A stretch of DNA of 64,000 nt from Aestuariimicrobium sp. p3-SID1156 (lineage in GTDB: Bacteria; Actinomycetota; Actinomycetes; Propionibacteriales; Propionibacteriaceae). Made by a program: the position numbers and the translations under genes. The notes below the pieces were generated by a model, which searched no databases, had not been told where the DNA came from, and saw only the letters and a program-made list of their open reading frames with translations. Location: the NCBI RefSeq assembly GCF_025144225.1, contig NZ_JALXXB010000007.1:49056-113055 (forward strand). Direction: 5' to 3'. Below, in pieces: positions 1 to 8,067 of this stretch (its first letter is position 1; each line of letters begins with the position of its first letter).

Positions 1-133
1 CTGTACGGCTTGTTCATGGGTTCTCCCTGGGCTTTCGTCCGGCGATGTCTGCTGACAGAGCCTACCGCCAATGCAGCCGGGCGCGTATGGAGCGCGTCGG
101 TCTGGGTGGGGGCAGCCCCCTCTGGCAGGTTCC
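1..133. other. Window edge, no gene recognised
   Basis: The open frame of the following regulator extends back to about position 10, but this part lacks family similarity, a plausible ribosome binding site and actinobacterial regulator features. I treat it as upstream non-coding sequence. Confidence 0.5.
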
Positions 134-157
134 ATGCACCTATTGCAATGTGTGCAT
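134..157. promoter_or_regulatory. Candidate ArsR/SmtB operator dyad
   Basis: ATGCAC (134-139), the palindrome ATTGCAAT (142-149) and GTGCAT (152-157) form one dyad, symmetric at 20 of 24 positions. It lies 20 bases before the chosen start of the adjacent zinc-sensing repressor, which is where a self-repressing ArsR operator would overlap the promoter. The dyad is seen directly; the binding role is inferred. Confidence 0.55.
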
Positions 158-177
158 ATGTGACTGATGATGGAGGC

Positions 178-666
178 ATGCCACTCGCCCACCAGTTGGT
201 CTCGGCCGCAGAGCTCTTCCGAGCCCTCGGCTCGCCCGCCCGGTTGGCGATCCTCCAGGAGTTGGGGCGGGGACCACTGTCGGTCTCAGCCCTGAGCGAG
301 AAGACCGGGATGAGCCAGCCCCTGGTCTCGCAGCATCTCCGCGTCCTGCGCAGTGCGGGGGCGGTGAGCGTTGAACATTCCGGCCGGGAACGGATCAACC
401 AGCTCGCCGATGAGCATGTGCACCACATCGTGCAGGACACCCTGGCCCATGTGGGCCACGCCCCATCCCCCACCGACTCCATCGATCACCCAGAGGAGCA
501 CGACATGACCGACCAGACCACCCACGAAGCCGCCGAGCACACCTTTGAGGAACACACCCACGGTGAGCATTGCGGCCACGACGCCATAGAGCATGGTGAC
601 CACGTCGACTTCCTGCACGATGGCCACCGCCACGCCGCCCATGATGACCACTACGACGAGCACTGA
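178..666 (+). CDS. ArsR/SmtB-family zinc-sensing repressor with His-rich tail
   Basis: A winged-helix metal sensor of about 162 residues that probably represses metal-homeostasis genes until zinc binds. The winged helix spans about residues 8-95, including the recognition segment SQPLVSQHLRVL. The last helix carries D78, H80, H91 and H94, which match the SmtB alpha-5 site D-x-H-x10-H-x2-(E/H). The final 69 residues hold 17 histidines and one cysteine, a likely metal-buffering tail. The ATG at 178 is preferred because the core domain begins just after it and GATGAT lies six bases upstream, as in leaderless genes elsewhere here; ATG 148 lies inside the operator dyad. No same-strand gene follows, so its target is upstream of the window or elsewhere. 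Family call firm; the metal is inferred. Confidence 0.85.
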   Translation: MPLAHQLVSAAELFRALGSPARLAILQELGRGPLSVSALSEKTGMSQPLVSQHLRVLRSAGAVSVEHSGRERINQLADEHVHHIVQDTLAHVGHAPSPTDSIDHPEEHDMTDQTTHEAAEHTFEEHTHGEHCGHDAIEHGDHVDFLHDGHRHAAHDDHYDEH

Positions 667-776
667 CCGGTGCCATCCCGACACGTCCCACCGGGACTCA
701 TCCGGCGAGAATCCTGAGGACTGACCACCGCAATCGCCTTCATCGCGGTGGAAACCTGCCGGCACCATGCAACGCT

Positions 777-811
777 GAACGGCCCGGCCCCTCAGGGGGA
801 CCGGGCCGTTC
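777..811 (-). terminator. Hairpin terminator after tsf
   Basis: GAACGGCCCGG and CCGGGCCGTTC form a perfect 11-bp stem around a 13-base loop (777-811). It stands between the convergent regulator and tsf genes, 17 bases past the tsf stop, and could end transcription from both sides. There is no clear U tract, as is common in high-G+C actinobacteria. Confidence 0.7.
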
Positions 812-827
812 GAAGCTTCAGCGACGA

Positions 828-1637
828 TCAGGCAGCCGCGAAACGCACGAAGCGGATGACCTTGACGCCACCCTCCTCGAGCAGCTTGCCCACGGTCTTC
901 TTGTCGTCGGAGACGGCCGGCTGGTCAACCAGGCAGACGTCCTTGAAGAAGCCGTTGACGCGACCCTCGATGATCTTGGGCAGGGCGCCCTCGCGCTTGC
1001 CCTCCTCACGGGCGGTGGCCTCAGCGATGCGGCGCTCGTTCTCCACGGTCTCGGCAGGAACGTCCTCGCGGCTGACGAACTGAGGGTTCATCGCGGCGAT
1101 CTGCAGGGCCACTGCGTGCACCAGCTGCTCATTGTCGCCCTCGTACTCGACGAGCACACCAACCTGCGGGGGCAGGTCAGCGGCGCGACGGTGCAGGTAG
1201 ACATGCGCGTCGCCCTTGGCCACGGTGGCCTGGGCCAGCTCGAGCTTCTCACCGATCTTGACGGCCAGATCGTGGACGGCGTCCTTGACCGACGCGCCGG
1301 AGGCCAGGGTGACCTCGTTGGCAGCCTCGACACCCTCGGCGCCGGCGGCGTCCACCGCAGCGGCGATCTGCTGGGCCAGGGTGACGAACTCCTCGTTCTT
1401 GGCGACGAAGTCGGTCTCCGCCCCCAGCTGGATGAGGGCCTTGCCCGAGGAGGCGACCAGGCCATTGCTGGCCTCACGGTCGGAGCGCTTGGCGGCCTTG
1501 GCCGCACCGGACACACGCAGGATCTCAACGGCCTTGTCGAAGTCGCCGTTAGCCTCGGTGAGCGCCTTCTTGGCGTCCATCATGCCGGCGCCAGTGGCGT
1601 CACGGAGCTTCTTGACATCGGCAGCAGTGATTGCCAT
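828..1637 (-). CDS. tsf: Elongation factor Ts
   Basis: Nucleotide-exchange factor for EF-Tu, acting in the cytoplasm during translation. The 269-residue product starts with the UBA-like N-terminal domain ([19 protein letters not shown] at about 8-26), followed by the core with ETDFVAKN near residue 75. Length fits actinobacterial EF-Ts. It lies 45 bases after rpsB on the same strand, the near-universal rpsB-tsf pairing, and shares its promoter or a read-through transcript. Nothing unusual is seen. Confidence 0.97.
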   Translation of the reverse strand: MAITAADVKKLRDATGAGMMDAKKALTEANGDFDKAVEILRVSGAAKAAKRSDREASNGLVASSGKALIQLGAETDFVAKNEEFVTLAQQIAAAVDAAGAEGVEAANEVTLASGASVKDAVHDLAVKIGEKLELAQATVAKGDAHVYLHRRAADLPPQVGVLVEYEGDNEQLVHAVALQIAAMNPQFVSREDVPAETVENERRIAEATAREEGKREGALPKIIEGRVNGFFKDVCLVDQPAVSDDKKTVGKLLEEGGVKVIRFVRFAAA

Positions 1638-1682
1638 GGGGTTCCAATCTGTGTGGAGGGTGTCTGGTTGGACGGGTGTGGC

Positions 1683-2603
1683 TCAGTGGGACTCGGGCTG
1701 GGCAGCCTCGGCCGCGGCGGCCTCGGGCTGGGCGGCCGGGGCGGCCTCCTCGACCTCAGCGTTCAGCTGGCCGGCCTGGGGATCCTGGGCCTCGGCCTGC
1801 GCGGGAGTCTCGACGACACCCTCGCGGTTGGTCTCGGCAGCAGCCTGCCCTGCCAGGAGGTCGCGCTCCCAGTCGGGCATGGGCTCGGCCTCGACACCGT
1901 CGCTGGACTGGCCGGAGCGGGCCAACAGGCCCTCGGCGGCGGCGTCGGCGATGATACGGGTCAGCAGCGCGACCGAGCGGATGGCGTCGTCGTTGCCCGG
2001 GATCGGGAAGTCGACCTCGTCGGGATCACAGTTGGTGTCCAGGATACCGATGACGGGGATGCGCAGCTTGCGGGCCTCGTCGACAGCCAGGTGCTCCTTC
2101 TTGGTGTCGACGATCCAGACAGCCTGCGGGACGCGGGCCATGTCACGGATGCCGCCCAGGGTGCGGTCGAGCTTCTCGGCCTCGCGCTTGAGACCCAGCA
2201 GCTCCTTCTTGGTCAAGCCGCCGGCGACGGGGTTCTCGAGATCCATGCCCTCGAGCTCCTTGAGGCGCTGGACGCGCTTGATGACGGTCTGGAAGTTGGT
2301 CAGCATTCCGCCGAGCCAGCGCTGGTTGACGTAGGGCATGCCCACGCGGGTGGCCTGCTCGGCGATGGCCTCCTGGGCCTGCTTCTTGGTGCCGACGAAC
2401 AGCACCTGACCGCCGCGGGCGACGGTCTCCTTGACGAAGGCGTAGGCCTTGTCGATGTAGGTGAGCGACTGCTGCAGGTCGATGATGTAGATGCCATTGC
2501 GCTCGGTGAAAATGAAGCGCTTCATCTTGGGGTTCCAGCGACGGGTCTGGTGTCCGAAGTGGACGCCGCTCTCAAGCAGCTGGCGAGTGGTGACGACGGC
2601 CAT
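1683..2603 (-). CDS. rpsB: 30S ribosomal protein S2
   Basis: Small-subunit protein S2, needed for assembly of the 30S head and for S1 docking. The 306-residue protein opens with [19 protein letters not shown] and carries the S2 signatures [13 protein letters not shown] and [10 protein letters not shown]. The C-terminal 60 residues are an acidic, Ala/Glu/Gln-rich extension typical of actinobacteria. The frame remains open upstream to 2873, but ATG 2603 is the start: GGAGG lies at 2612-2616 and similarity begins here. First gene of rpsB-tsf; two perfect hairpins precede its ribosome binding site. Confidence 0.97.
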   Translation of the reverse strand: MAVVTTRQLLESGVHFGHQTRRWNPKMKRFIFTERNGIYIIDLQQSLTYIDKAYAFVKETVARGGQVLFVGTKKQAQEAIAEQATRVGMPYVNQRWLGGMLTNFQTVIKRVQRLKELEGMDLENPVAGGLTKKELLGLKREAEKLDRTLGGIRDMARVPQAVWIVDTKKEHLAVDEARKLRIPVIGILDTNCDPDEVDFPIPGNDDAIRSVALLTRIIADAAAEGLLARSGQSSDGVEAEPMPDWERDLLAGQAAAETNREGVVETPAQAEAQDPQAGQLNAEVEEAAPAAQPEAAAAEAAQPESH

Positions 2604-2619
2604 GGCCGTTCCTCCTTGG

Positions 2620-2639
2620 GACGCACCCCTTGGTGCGTC
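2620..2639 (-). promoter_or_regulatory. Perfect hairpin next to rpsB Shine-Dalgarno
   Basis: GACGCACC and GGTGCGTC form an 8-bp stem with a 4-base loop. On the rpsB transcript it ends three bases before the GGAGG, so it could control ribosome access. Together with the hairpin at 2652-2672 it is a candidate S2 autoregulatory leader (inference). Confidence 0.5.
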
Positions 2640-2651
2640 GAATCGGTTCTT

Positions 2652-2672
2652 CGGCACCGACCATCGGTGCCG
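2652..2672 (-). promoter_or_regulatory. Second perfect hairpin in rpsB leader
   Basis: CGGCACCGA and TCGGTGCCG form a 9-bp perfect stem with a 3-base loop, 12 bases upstream of the first hairpin on the rpsB transcript. Two such stems in about 50 bases are unlikely by chance. The function is not shown by the sequence. Confidence 0.5.
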
Positions 2673-2950
2673 CCTGATGCAGCACGGCCGCGGAGCCGGG
2701 GTTGCCGGACCGTCCGCGTCGTTCCGGCCGGCACTGGGGCCATCCGAATGACTGCATGCGAAGTCAACCCATGGGTGTCGGGTTGCTGTCCACAGCTTAG
2801 ACGCCAGACCCCCGAATCGCCACTTGAACGGGCGTCGCACTGCAAGCGCGCCTCTCCTCTCCCAGGGACGCACGGAGCTGAGTTGTCCACAGAGTGTTGT
2901 CCGTAGCGACCGAGGTGTTGTCCATGGAACGCATCACACTGTTTCGCCTC

Positions 2951-2956
2951 CATGAT
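2951..2956 (+). promoter_or_regulatory. Possible -10 for leaderless M23 gene
   Basis: CATGAT lies six bases before GTG 2963, the spacing seen at many starts in this window. It is weaker than the usual TANNNT form. Confidence 0.35.
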
Positions 2957-2962
2957 CCCGGC

Positions 2963-4015
2963 GTGAAGACTCGACACGTCCATCCCTCGCCGGGAACGTA
3001 TCGGCGCCGGCGCTCCGCCCGCCACGCGGCGCCCCTGCTCTCGCTGCTGGCAGCAGTGGTCGCCATGATGCTGGCGGGGCTGTGGCAAACCCCCGCCGCG
3101 GTCGCGTCGTTGAGGCCGGCCTCGACCACGATCGACGAACTCCAGCTCCTGTTGCCGGTGGGGGGTGGCGTGACCCGCCCCTTCGAGCAGCCAGAGCACC
3201 GCTACGCCTCGGGGCATCGCGGGGTGGACCTGGCTGCCCCCGAGGGCAGCACAGTGCGCGCCGCAGCCGCCGGCACCGTGGGATTCCTGGGTCGCGTCGC
3301 CGGACGTCCGGTGCTGGTGGTCGAGCACGGCAACGGGATCCAGACCACCTATGAGCCGGTGATCGCCTCGGTGACCAGCGGGGACAAGGTGCAGGCCGGC
3401 CAAGCCCTCGGGGTCCTCGCCTCCGGCGGAGGCCACAGCGGCTCCCTGCACTGGGGACTGAAGGAGAAAGGGGACTACCTCGACCCCATGCTGCACCTGG
3501 CGCCCAGCCAGGCCGGTGGGGCAACGGCGCCGGGCCCCGTACGACTGCTCCCGCTCAAGGCCGAGCCCAGGCCGCTCGTGGCAGCTCTGCCACCGGACCT
3601 CGGCCTCCCGGGGCAGGGCGGCCTGCCCTCCCCCTCGGCCATCGGTGGCGGCATCCCGGTGAGTGGGCCCATCACCAGCCCTTATGGGATGCGCCTGCAC
3701 CCGGTGCTCAAGGTCTGGAAGCTCCACGACGGCGTCGACTACGGGGCGCCCTGCGGCGCACCCATCCGCTCTGTCTCGGCAGGCAGGGTGGTGCTGGTGG
3801 AGAACCATGTGGCCTATGGCAAGCGCGTCATCGTCGACGCAGGAGGAGGAACTCGCTATGGCTACACCCACCTGTCGACCTTCGGAGTGTCCACCGGTCA
3901 GCAGGTGGCGGCCGGGAGCTACCTGGGCTCGGTCGGGTCGACCGGGTACTCCACCGGATGTCACCTGCACTTCATGGCCTGGCGCAATGGCCAGGTGGTG
4001 CCGCCCCCGCGATGA
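2963..4015 (+). CDS. Secreted protein with tandem M23 (LytM) domains
   Basis: Exported cell-wall hydrolase of about 350 residues. A basic n-region (RRRR at 14-17) and hydrophobic core (24-48) form a signal peptide ending near AVAS. The first M23 domain (about 75-180) has the zinc ligands H85, D89 and H163, but E131 and S161 stand where catalytic histidines are expected. The second (about 235-345) is complete, with H255, D259, H303, H334 and H336. So the N-terminal domain looks like a non-catalytic zinc-binding or regulatory copy. Mycobacteria carry a single-domain M23 gene at the same place beside rpsB. GTG 2963 gives a normal signal peptide; ATG 2924 is the alternative. It may cleave peptidoglycan cross-links or activate amidases. 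Confidence 0.85.
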   Translation: MKTRHVHPSPGTYRRRRSARHAAPLLSLLAAVVAMMLAGLWQTPAAVASLRPASTTIDELQLLLPVGGGVTRPFEQPEHRYASGHRGVDLAAPEGSTVRAAAAGTVGFLGRVAGRPVLVVEHGNGIQTTYEPVIASVTSGDKVQAGQALGVLASGGGHSGSLHWGLKEKGDYLDPMLHLAPSQAGGATAPGPVRLLPLKAEPRPLVAALPPDLGLPGQGGLPSPSAIGGGIPVSGPITSPYGMRLHPVLKVWKLHDGVDYGAPCGAPIRSVSAGRVVLVENHVAYGKRVIVDAGGGTRYGYTHLSTFGVSTGQQVAAGSYLGSVGSTGYSTGCHLHFMAWRNGQVVPPPR

Positions 4016-4063
4016 GGAGATCCCGCACTGAGAAGACTGTGATGCAGGACGGCGATGATGGGT

Positions 4064-5059
4064 TCAGGCCCGGGGATGGGCCTGGCGGAACGCCTGCCGC
4101 AGCCTCTCGCTGCTGACATGGGTGTAGATCTGCGTGGTGGCGAGCGAGGCGTGGCCCAGCATTTCCTGGACCGATCTCAGGTCTGCCCCGCCCTCGAGCA
4201 GATGGGTGGCCATCGCATGCCGCAGACCGTGCGGGCCGACATTCGGGGCTTCCGGGACGGCCTCGAGCGCGCGGTGCACGAGGCGGCGCACCACACGCTG
4301 GTCGATGCGTCCACCGCGGCTGCCCAGGAAGACCGCCGGTCCCGAGGAGTCCGTGGCCACCTCGCCGCGTCGGCCGAGCCACCTGTCCAGGGCATCCATC
4401 GCGGGGTCGCCCAGCGGAACGGACCGCTCCTTGTTGCCCTTCCCAAGGACCCGGATCGTGCCGCGCGTCCGGTCCACATCATCCACGTCGAGCCCGCAGA
4501 GTTCGGCGACCCGGACCCCCGAGCCGTAGAGGACCTCCAGGATCGCCACGTCACGCAGTCCCAGCACGCCGGCCTCGGGCTCGCCGGCGCGATCGATGGC
4601 TGCGCGGAACATCTGCGCGATGTCCTCCTGACCGACGTCGGGCGGGAGCCGCCGCGGGACCTTGGGCGAGCTCAGGGAACTGGCGATGTCACTGCCGACC
4701 AGCTGCTCGCGCACGAGCCAGCGGTAGAAGCCGCGGGCGGCCGACGTGCGCCGCTGGAGGCTCGCGGGGGCGGCGCCGGCACGATGCTGGGCTCCCAGCC
4801 AGGCGCGAAGATCTGTCAGCACCACCTCGGACCACTGGTGGCGTCCCCGGCCCACGACGAACCGGGCCAGGTCCTCGAGATCGCCGCCATAACCGCGGAT
4901 GGTGTGGGAGGACCTGTCCTGTTCGAGGGAGCGCAAGAACTCCTGCAGTGGTGCTGCCAGGGCCGGGGGGATGGTCTCGGCAGGCGGTCCCGCGGGTGGC
5001 GTCGGCCCCCGTTCGGTGCCCGGGGAGTCGTTCGGATCCTGCGCCATGCCCTCCAGCAT
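4064..5059 (-). CDS. xerC: Tyrosine recombinase XerC
   Basis: Site-specific recombinase that resolves chromosome dimers at dif with XerD. It has an N-terminal SAM-like core-binding domain (about 35-125) and a catalytic domain with the full set R183, K207, H277, R280, H303 and nucleophile Y312. Length (331) is about 30 residues over the family norm because of a Pro-rich N-terminus. Start ATG 5059 or ATG 5047; GGAGG sits only two bases before the latter. Its position beside rpsB and the M23 gene matches mycobacterial xerC, so it is a housekeeping Xer protein, not a phage integrase. Confidence 0.92.
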   Translation of the reverse strand: MLEGMAQDPNDSPGTERGPTPPAGPPAETIPPALAAPLQEFLRSLEQDRSSHTIRGYGGDLEDLARFVVGRGRHQWSEVVLTDLRAWLGAQHRAGAAPASLQRRTSAARGFYRWLVREQLVGSDIASSLSSPKVPRRLPPDVGQEDIAQMFRAAIDRAGEPEAGVLGLRDVAILEVLYGSGVRVAELCGLDVDDVDRTRGTIRVLGKGNKERSVPLGDPAMDALDRWLGRRGEVATDSSGPAVFLGSRGGRIDQRVVRRLVHRALEAVPEAPNVGPHGLRHAMATHLLEGGADLRSVQEMLGHASLATTQIYTHVSSERLRQAFRQAHPRA

Positions 5060-5125
5060 GACCCAGCTGGCGGGTCTCCCACCAGCGTCCCCGCCGCGCT
5101 CTGCTCGATCCGGGTGCACCTTCAC

Positions 5126-5131
5126 TAGGGT
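5126..5131 (+). promoter_or_regulatory. -10 hexamer of leaderless lactonase gene
   Basis: TAGGGT ends seven bases before ATG 5139 and no Shine-Dalgarno lies between, suggesting transcription starts at or next to the start codon. Confidence 0.6.
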
Positions 5132-5138
5132 TGACGCC

Positions 5139-6158
5139 ATGAACGAGATCCTGTGGGTCGGTTGTCGCAGTGACGAATCCGGGGAGGGTGGCCTGGTGCG
5201 ATTGACCGTCGACGGCACCACCATCGAGACCACCGGATCCTGGCCCCTACCAACGGTCGGTTGGTTGGAGCGGCGCGGAGACATCCTCATCGCGGCCCTC
5301 CACCTGGGTGCGTCTGCCGTGGTCGCGCTGCGACTGGACCAGGACGGTCCGCACGAGGTGAGCCGGGTGGAGATCGATGGCGCGGATGCCTGCCACATGG
5401 CCCTGGACCCCACCGGCACGCAGCTGGCGGTGGCCAACTACACCTCGGGCTCGGTGAGCCTGGTGGGCGTGGACCAGGACGGCACCCTGTCCCTGGTCGA
5501 CGCGCTCGAGTTCAATGGCCATTCCGGGGCCGACCCGGAACGGCAGGACGCCCCGCATGCACACCACGTGGCCTGGCTCGACGAAATCTCACTTCTGGTC
5601 TGCGACCTGGGCGCTGACCAGGTGCGGCGACTTCGGGTTCAGGGTGGGTCTCTGGTCGAGCTCTCCCCCGTCGAATTGCCCGATGGGTTCGGCCCCCGCC
5701 ATTTGGTGGTGCGCCCTGCCAGCTCCGGGGTCCAGCTGGCGATCTGCGGCGAGTTGAGCAGCCAGCTCGCCACGGTGGCGCTGGATGAGGACGGCTGGCG
5801 TGCGATCGGCATCTTCGAGGGCACCAGGGAACTCGGTGGCCTCCCGAGCGGTATCCGGCTTGACCGGGACAACCGTCTCTTCGTCGGTCAGCGCGGGGTG
5901 AACACCATCGCCTGGGCCGAGTGGCACGAGGATGGCACCATCGGCCCGGTGCAGGAATCCCCCACGCATGGCGGCGAGGTGCGCGATCTCGTCCTCCACC
6001 CCGATGCCCGCCCGGTCACCGTCTGGTCCGCGCTGGTGGGTCGCGACGCGGTGGTCGCCATGACTGAGTCGGAGGAGGGGCTGGAGATCGTCGCCGAGCA
6101 CACCGTGCGCGAACCGATGGCCCTGCTGTTCGACGGAGCTGTCCGGGCCCTCCGCTAG
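5139..6158 (+). CDS. Lactonase-family beta-propeller protein
   Basis: A 339-residue protein of the seven-bladed propeller lactonase family (YbhE-like), cytoplasmic with no signal peptide. Repeated blade-like segments end in patterns such as TQLAVANYTSGSVSL (near 100) and LLVCDLGADQVRRL (near 155); the family signature DAPHAHHV is at about 140. Known members hydrolyse 6-phosphogluconolactone, but many have unassigned substrates, and a DevB-type Pgl already sits in the zwf operon here. The open frame extends upstream, but ATG 5139 is supported by the TAGGGT hexamer and by similarity. Its stop codon forms part of the next gene's -10 element. Confidence 0.8.
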   Translation: MNEILWVGCRSDESGEGGLVRLTVDGTTIETTGSWPLPTVGWLERRGDILIAALHLGASAVVALRLDQDGPHEVSRVEIDGADACHMALDPTGTQLAVANYTSGSVSLVGVDQDGTLSLVDALEFNGHSGADPERQDAPHAHHVAWLDEISLLVCDLGADQVRRLRVQGGSLVELSPVELPDGFGPRHLVVRPASSGVQLAICGELSSQLATVALDEDGWRAIGIFEGTRELGGLPSGIRLDRDNRLFVGQRGVNTIAWAEWHEDGTIGPVQESPTHGGEVRDLVLHPDARPVTVWSALVGRDAVVAMTESEEGLEIVAEHTVREPMALLFDGAVRALR

Positions 6159-6161
6159 GTT
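6156..6161 (+). promoter_or_regulatory. -10 hexamer of amidohydrolase, overlapping upstream stop
   Basis: TAGGTT lies six bases before ATG 6168. Its first three bases are the TAG stop codon of the lactonase gene, so the two genes can be transcribed separately despite a 9-base gap. Confidence 0.55.
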
Positions 6162-6167
6162 GGCCTC

Positions 6168-7412
6168 ATGCGCCTGTTCATCACCAATGCCCACGTGGTC
6201 CCGGTGGGTTCGGAGTCGTTCGATGGCCACCTGCTGGTCGACGAGGGAGGCCACCTTGAGGCCCTCGGCACGGATCTGGCCGCCCCTGACGATGCCGAGG
6301 TCATCGATGCGGAGGGTGCCTGGCTGACCCCCGGCCTCGTCGAGGCTCACGGCCACGTCGGCATCTGGGAGGAATTCCACGGGTGGGCTGGCGATGACAT
6401 CAACGAAACCAGCGAGACCATCGGCGCCCGCTTCCGCGCCCTCGACGGCATCCACCCCACCGACGAGGGTTTCCGTGATGCGCTGTCGGGTGGTGTGACG
6501 ACGATCGTGGCCAAGCCCGGGTCCGCCAACCCGATCGGCGGCCAGACGGTCGCGCTCAAGTCCTGGGGGCGCATCGTGGACGAGATGGTGGTCAAGCAGC
6601 CTGCTTCGCTGAAGATGGCGCTCGGCGAGAACCCCAAGAAGTTCCACGGCGCAGACCAGAACCGTCTGCCGAAGACCCGCATGGGCGTGGCGGCGGTGAT
6701 CCGCGATGCCTTCAACGGCGCCCGCAACTACAAGGAGTTCCGTGACTCCATGCGCGCCGAAGGGCGTCCGTTCACCACCGATCTGACCAACGAGACCCTC
6801 GTGCAGGTACTCGACGGACAAGTCCCGGTCAGCCAGCACTGCCACCGCGTGGATGACATCGCCACCGCGATCCGGCTGGCCGAGGAGTTCGGCTACCGAC
6901 TGGTCATCAACCACGGCACCGAGGCGCACCTGATCGCCGATGTCCTGGCCGAGAAGGACCTTCCCGTGGTGATCGGTCCGCTGCTCACCAGCCGTTCCAA
7001 GCTGGAGCTGGAGAACCGTTCGATCGCCAACCCCGGTCTGCTTGCCCGGGCCGGTGTCCGGGTGGCGCTCACCACCGATGCCCCGGTGGTCCCGATCAAC
7101 CTCTTGGTGGTCCAGGCCATCCTCGCCGTGAAGGAGGGCCTCGACCGGGACACCGCGCTGCGTGCCATCACACTGACTCCGGCCGAGATCATGGGCCTTG
7201 ACGAGCGCGTGGGCTCGCTGGCCGTCGGCAAGGACGCCGACATGGTGCTGTGGTCCGGTGATCCGCTCGAGGTCACCAGCCGGCCGATGTCGGTCTTCAT
7301 TCAGGGACGCCGCGTGTACCGCTACGACTCGGACACCCACCGGGGTGTCACCCTCGATCCCTACAGCGCGCTGGGACAGACTGTCTCGCGCCCCCACCTC
7401 GACTGTGAATGA
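6168..7412 (+). CDS. Amidohydrolase-superfamily metal-dependent hydrolase
   Basis: A 414-residue TIM-barrel amidohydrolase with flanking beta-sandwich, of the imidazolonepropionase/dihydroorotase-like group. Metal-site motifs seen in order are EAHGHVG (about 58), [11 protein letters not shown] (about 160), SQHCHR (about 224), INHGTEAH (about 246) and the late Asp in TTDAP (about 305). The C-terminal [12 protein letters not shown] is the usual return strand of the sandwich. No signal peptide. Substrate cannot be told from sequence. It sits between the lactonase and def genes on one strand with a 16-base gap to def, so def may be co-transcribed. Confidence 0.85.
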   Translation: MRLFITNAHVVPVGSESFDGHLLVDEGGHLEALGTDLAAPDDAEVIDAEGAWLTPGLVEAHGHVGIWEEFHGWAGDDINETSETIGARFRALDGIHPTDEGFRDALSGGVTTIVAKPGSANPIGGQTVALKSWGRIVDEMVVKQPASLKMALGENPKKFHGADQNRLPKTRMGVAAVIRDAFNGARNYKEFRDSMRAEGRPFTTDLTNETLVQVLDGQVPVSQHCHRVDDIATAIRLAEEFGYRLVINHGTEAHLIADVLAEKDLPVVIGPLLTSRSKLELENRSIANPGLLARAGVRVALTTDAPVVPINLLVVQAILAVKEGLDRDTALRAITLTPAEIMGLDERVGSLAVGKDADMVLWSGDPLEVTSRPMSVFIQGRRVYRYDSDTHRGVTLDPYSALGQTVSRPHLDCE

Positions 7413-7428
7413 GACCGAAGGACCACCG

Positions 7429-8043
7429 ATGAGCGAAACCGGAAATGTGCTGCCGATCACCCGTTGGGGCGAGGACGTCATGCACGCTCCCACCAGGAGG
7501 GTGACCGACTTCGGCCCCGAACTGCAGCAGCTGGTCGCAGACATGTTCGCCACCATGGAGGCCGCCGAGGGCGTGGGCCTGGCGGGCACCCAAGTCGGCA
7601 GGGACCTGGCCATCTTCGTGTACGACTGCCCCGACGACAAGGGCGTGATGCACCGCGGCGTGGTCTGCAACCCCGAGGTCACGCTGCCGACCGGGCGAGA
7701 TCGCAACCTGGACGCCTCCGAGGAGGGCTGCCTGTCCTATCCCGGCGCCTTCGCTCCCCTGGCGCGGCCTGACAAGGCGACCTGCACCGGGCAGGACGAG
7801 CACGGCAACCCCGTCACCCTCACGGGCACCGGGCTGTTCGCGCGCTGCCTGCAGCACGAGACCGACCACTGCAACGGTACCGTCTTCGGCGACCACCTCT
7901 CCAGCCGCCACCGCCGCAAGCTCGACCAGCTCCAGGCCCAGTACGGCCCCCGCTACCCCGAGGACTGGCCGGTCTCCCCCAAGCTCAGCCTCGTCGAGGC
8001 CCGCGAAGCAGGACTGGTGGACAGGGACGCCGAGGAGGACTGA
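7429..8043 (+). CDS. def: Peptide deformylase
   Basis: Removes the N-formyl group from nascent proteins on the ribosome using Fe2+ or Zn2+. The three family motifs are present: [10 protein letters not shown] (near 45), EGCLSYPG (near 100) and QHETDHCNG (near 143), which supply the Cys and two His ligands and the catalytic Glu. Length 204 residues, with a C-terminal tail typical of actinobacterial forms. ATG 7429 follows a GAAGGA ribosome binding site 7 bases upstream. Probably expressed from the amidohydrolase transcript. Confidence 0.95.
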   Translation: MSETGNVLPITRWGEDVMHAPTRRVTDFGPELQQLVADMFATMEAAEGVGLAGTQVGRDLAIFVYDCPDDKGVMHRGVVCNPEVTLPTGRDRNLDASEEGCLSYPGAFAPLARPDKATCTGQDEHGNPVTLTGTGLFARCLQHETDHCNGTVFGDHLSSRHRRKLDQLQAQYGPRYPEDWPVSPKLSLVEAREAGLVDRDAEED

Positions 8044-8067
8044 GCTCGTAGAGTTTCGGGCGCATCC

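Larger units (their letters stand above)
2604..2962. other. Divergent intergenic region, rpsB leader and M23 promoter
   Basis: A 359-base stretch without a gene. It holds the rpsB Shine-Dalgarno (2612-2616), two perfect hairpins of the rpsB leader (2620-2639 and 2652-2672), a possible rpsB -35 element TTGACT (minus strand, 2769-2764) and the CATGAT hexamer in front of the M23 gene. Open frames inside it look like chance extensions of its neighbours. Confidence 0.6.

Noticed and set aside
2780..2930. Possible DnaA boxes (TGTCCACA) suggesting an origin.
   Set aside because: They match only part of the TTATCCACA consensus and the gene neighbourhood is not that of oriC.
4064..5059. Tyrosine recombinase as a phage or integrative-element integrase.
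   Set aside because: Length, motifs and the conserved place beside rpsB fit XerC; no attachment-site repeats or phage genes are present.
5589..7706. A 705-codon minus-strand open frame opposite the lactonase and amidohydrolase genes.
   Set aside because: Antisense to clear genes, low-information His/Asp/Gly-rich translation and no recognisable domain.
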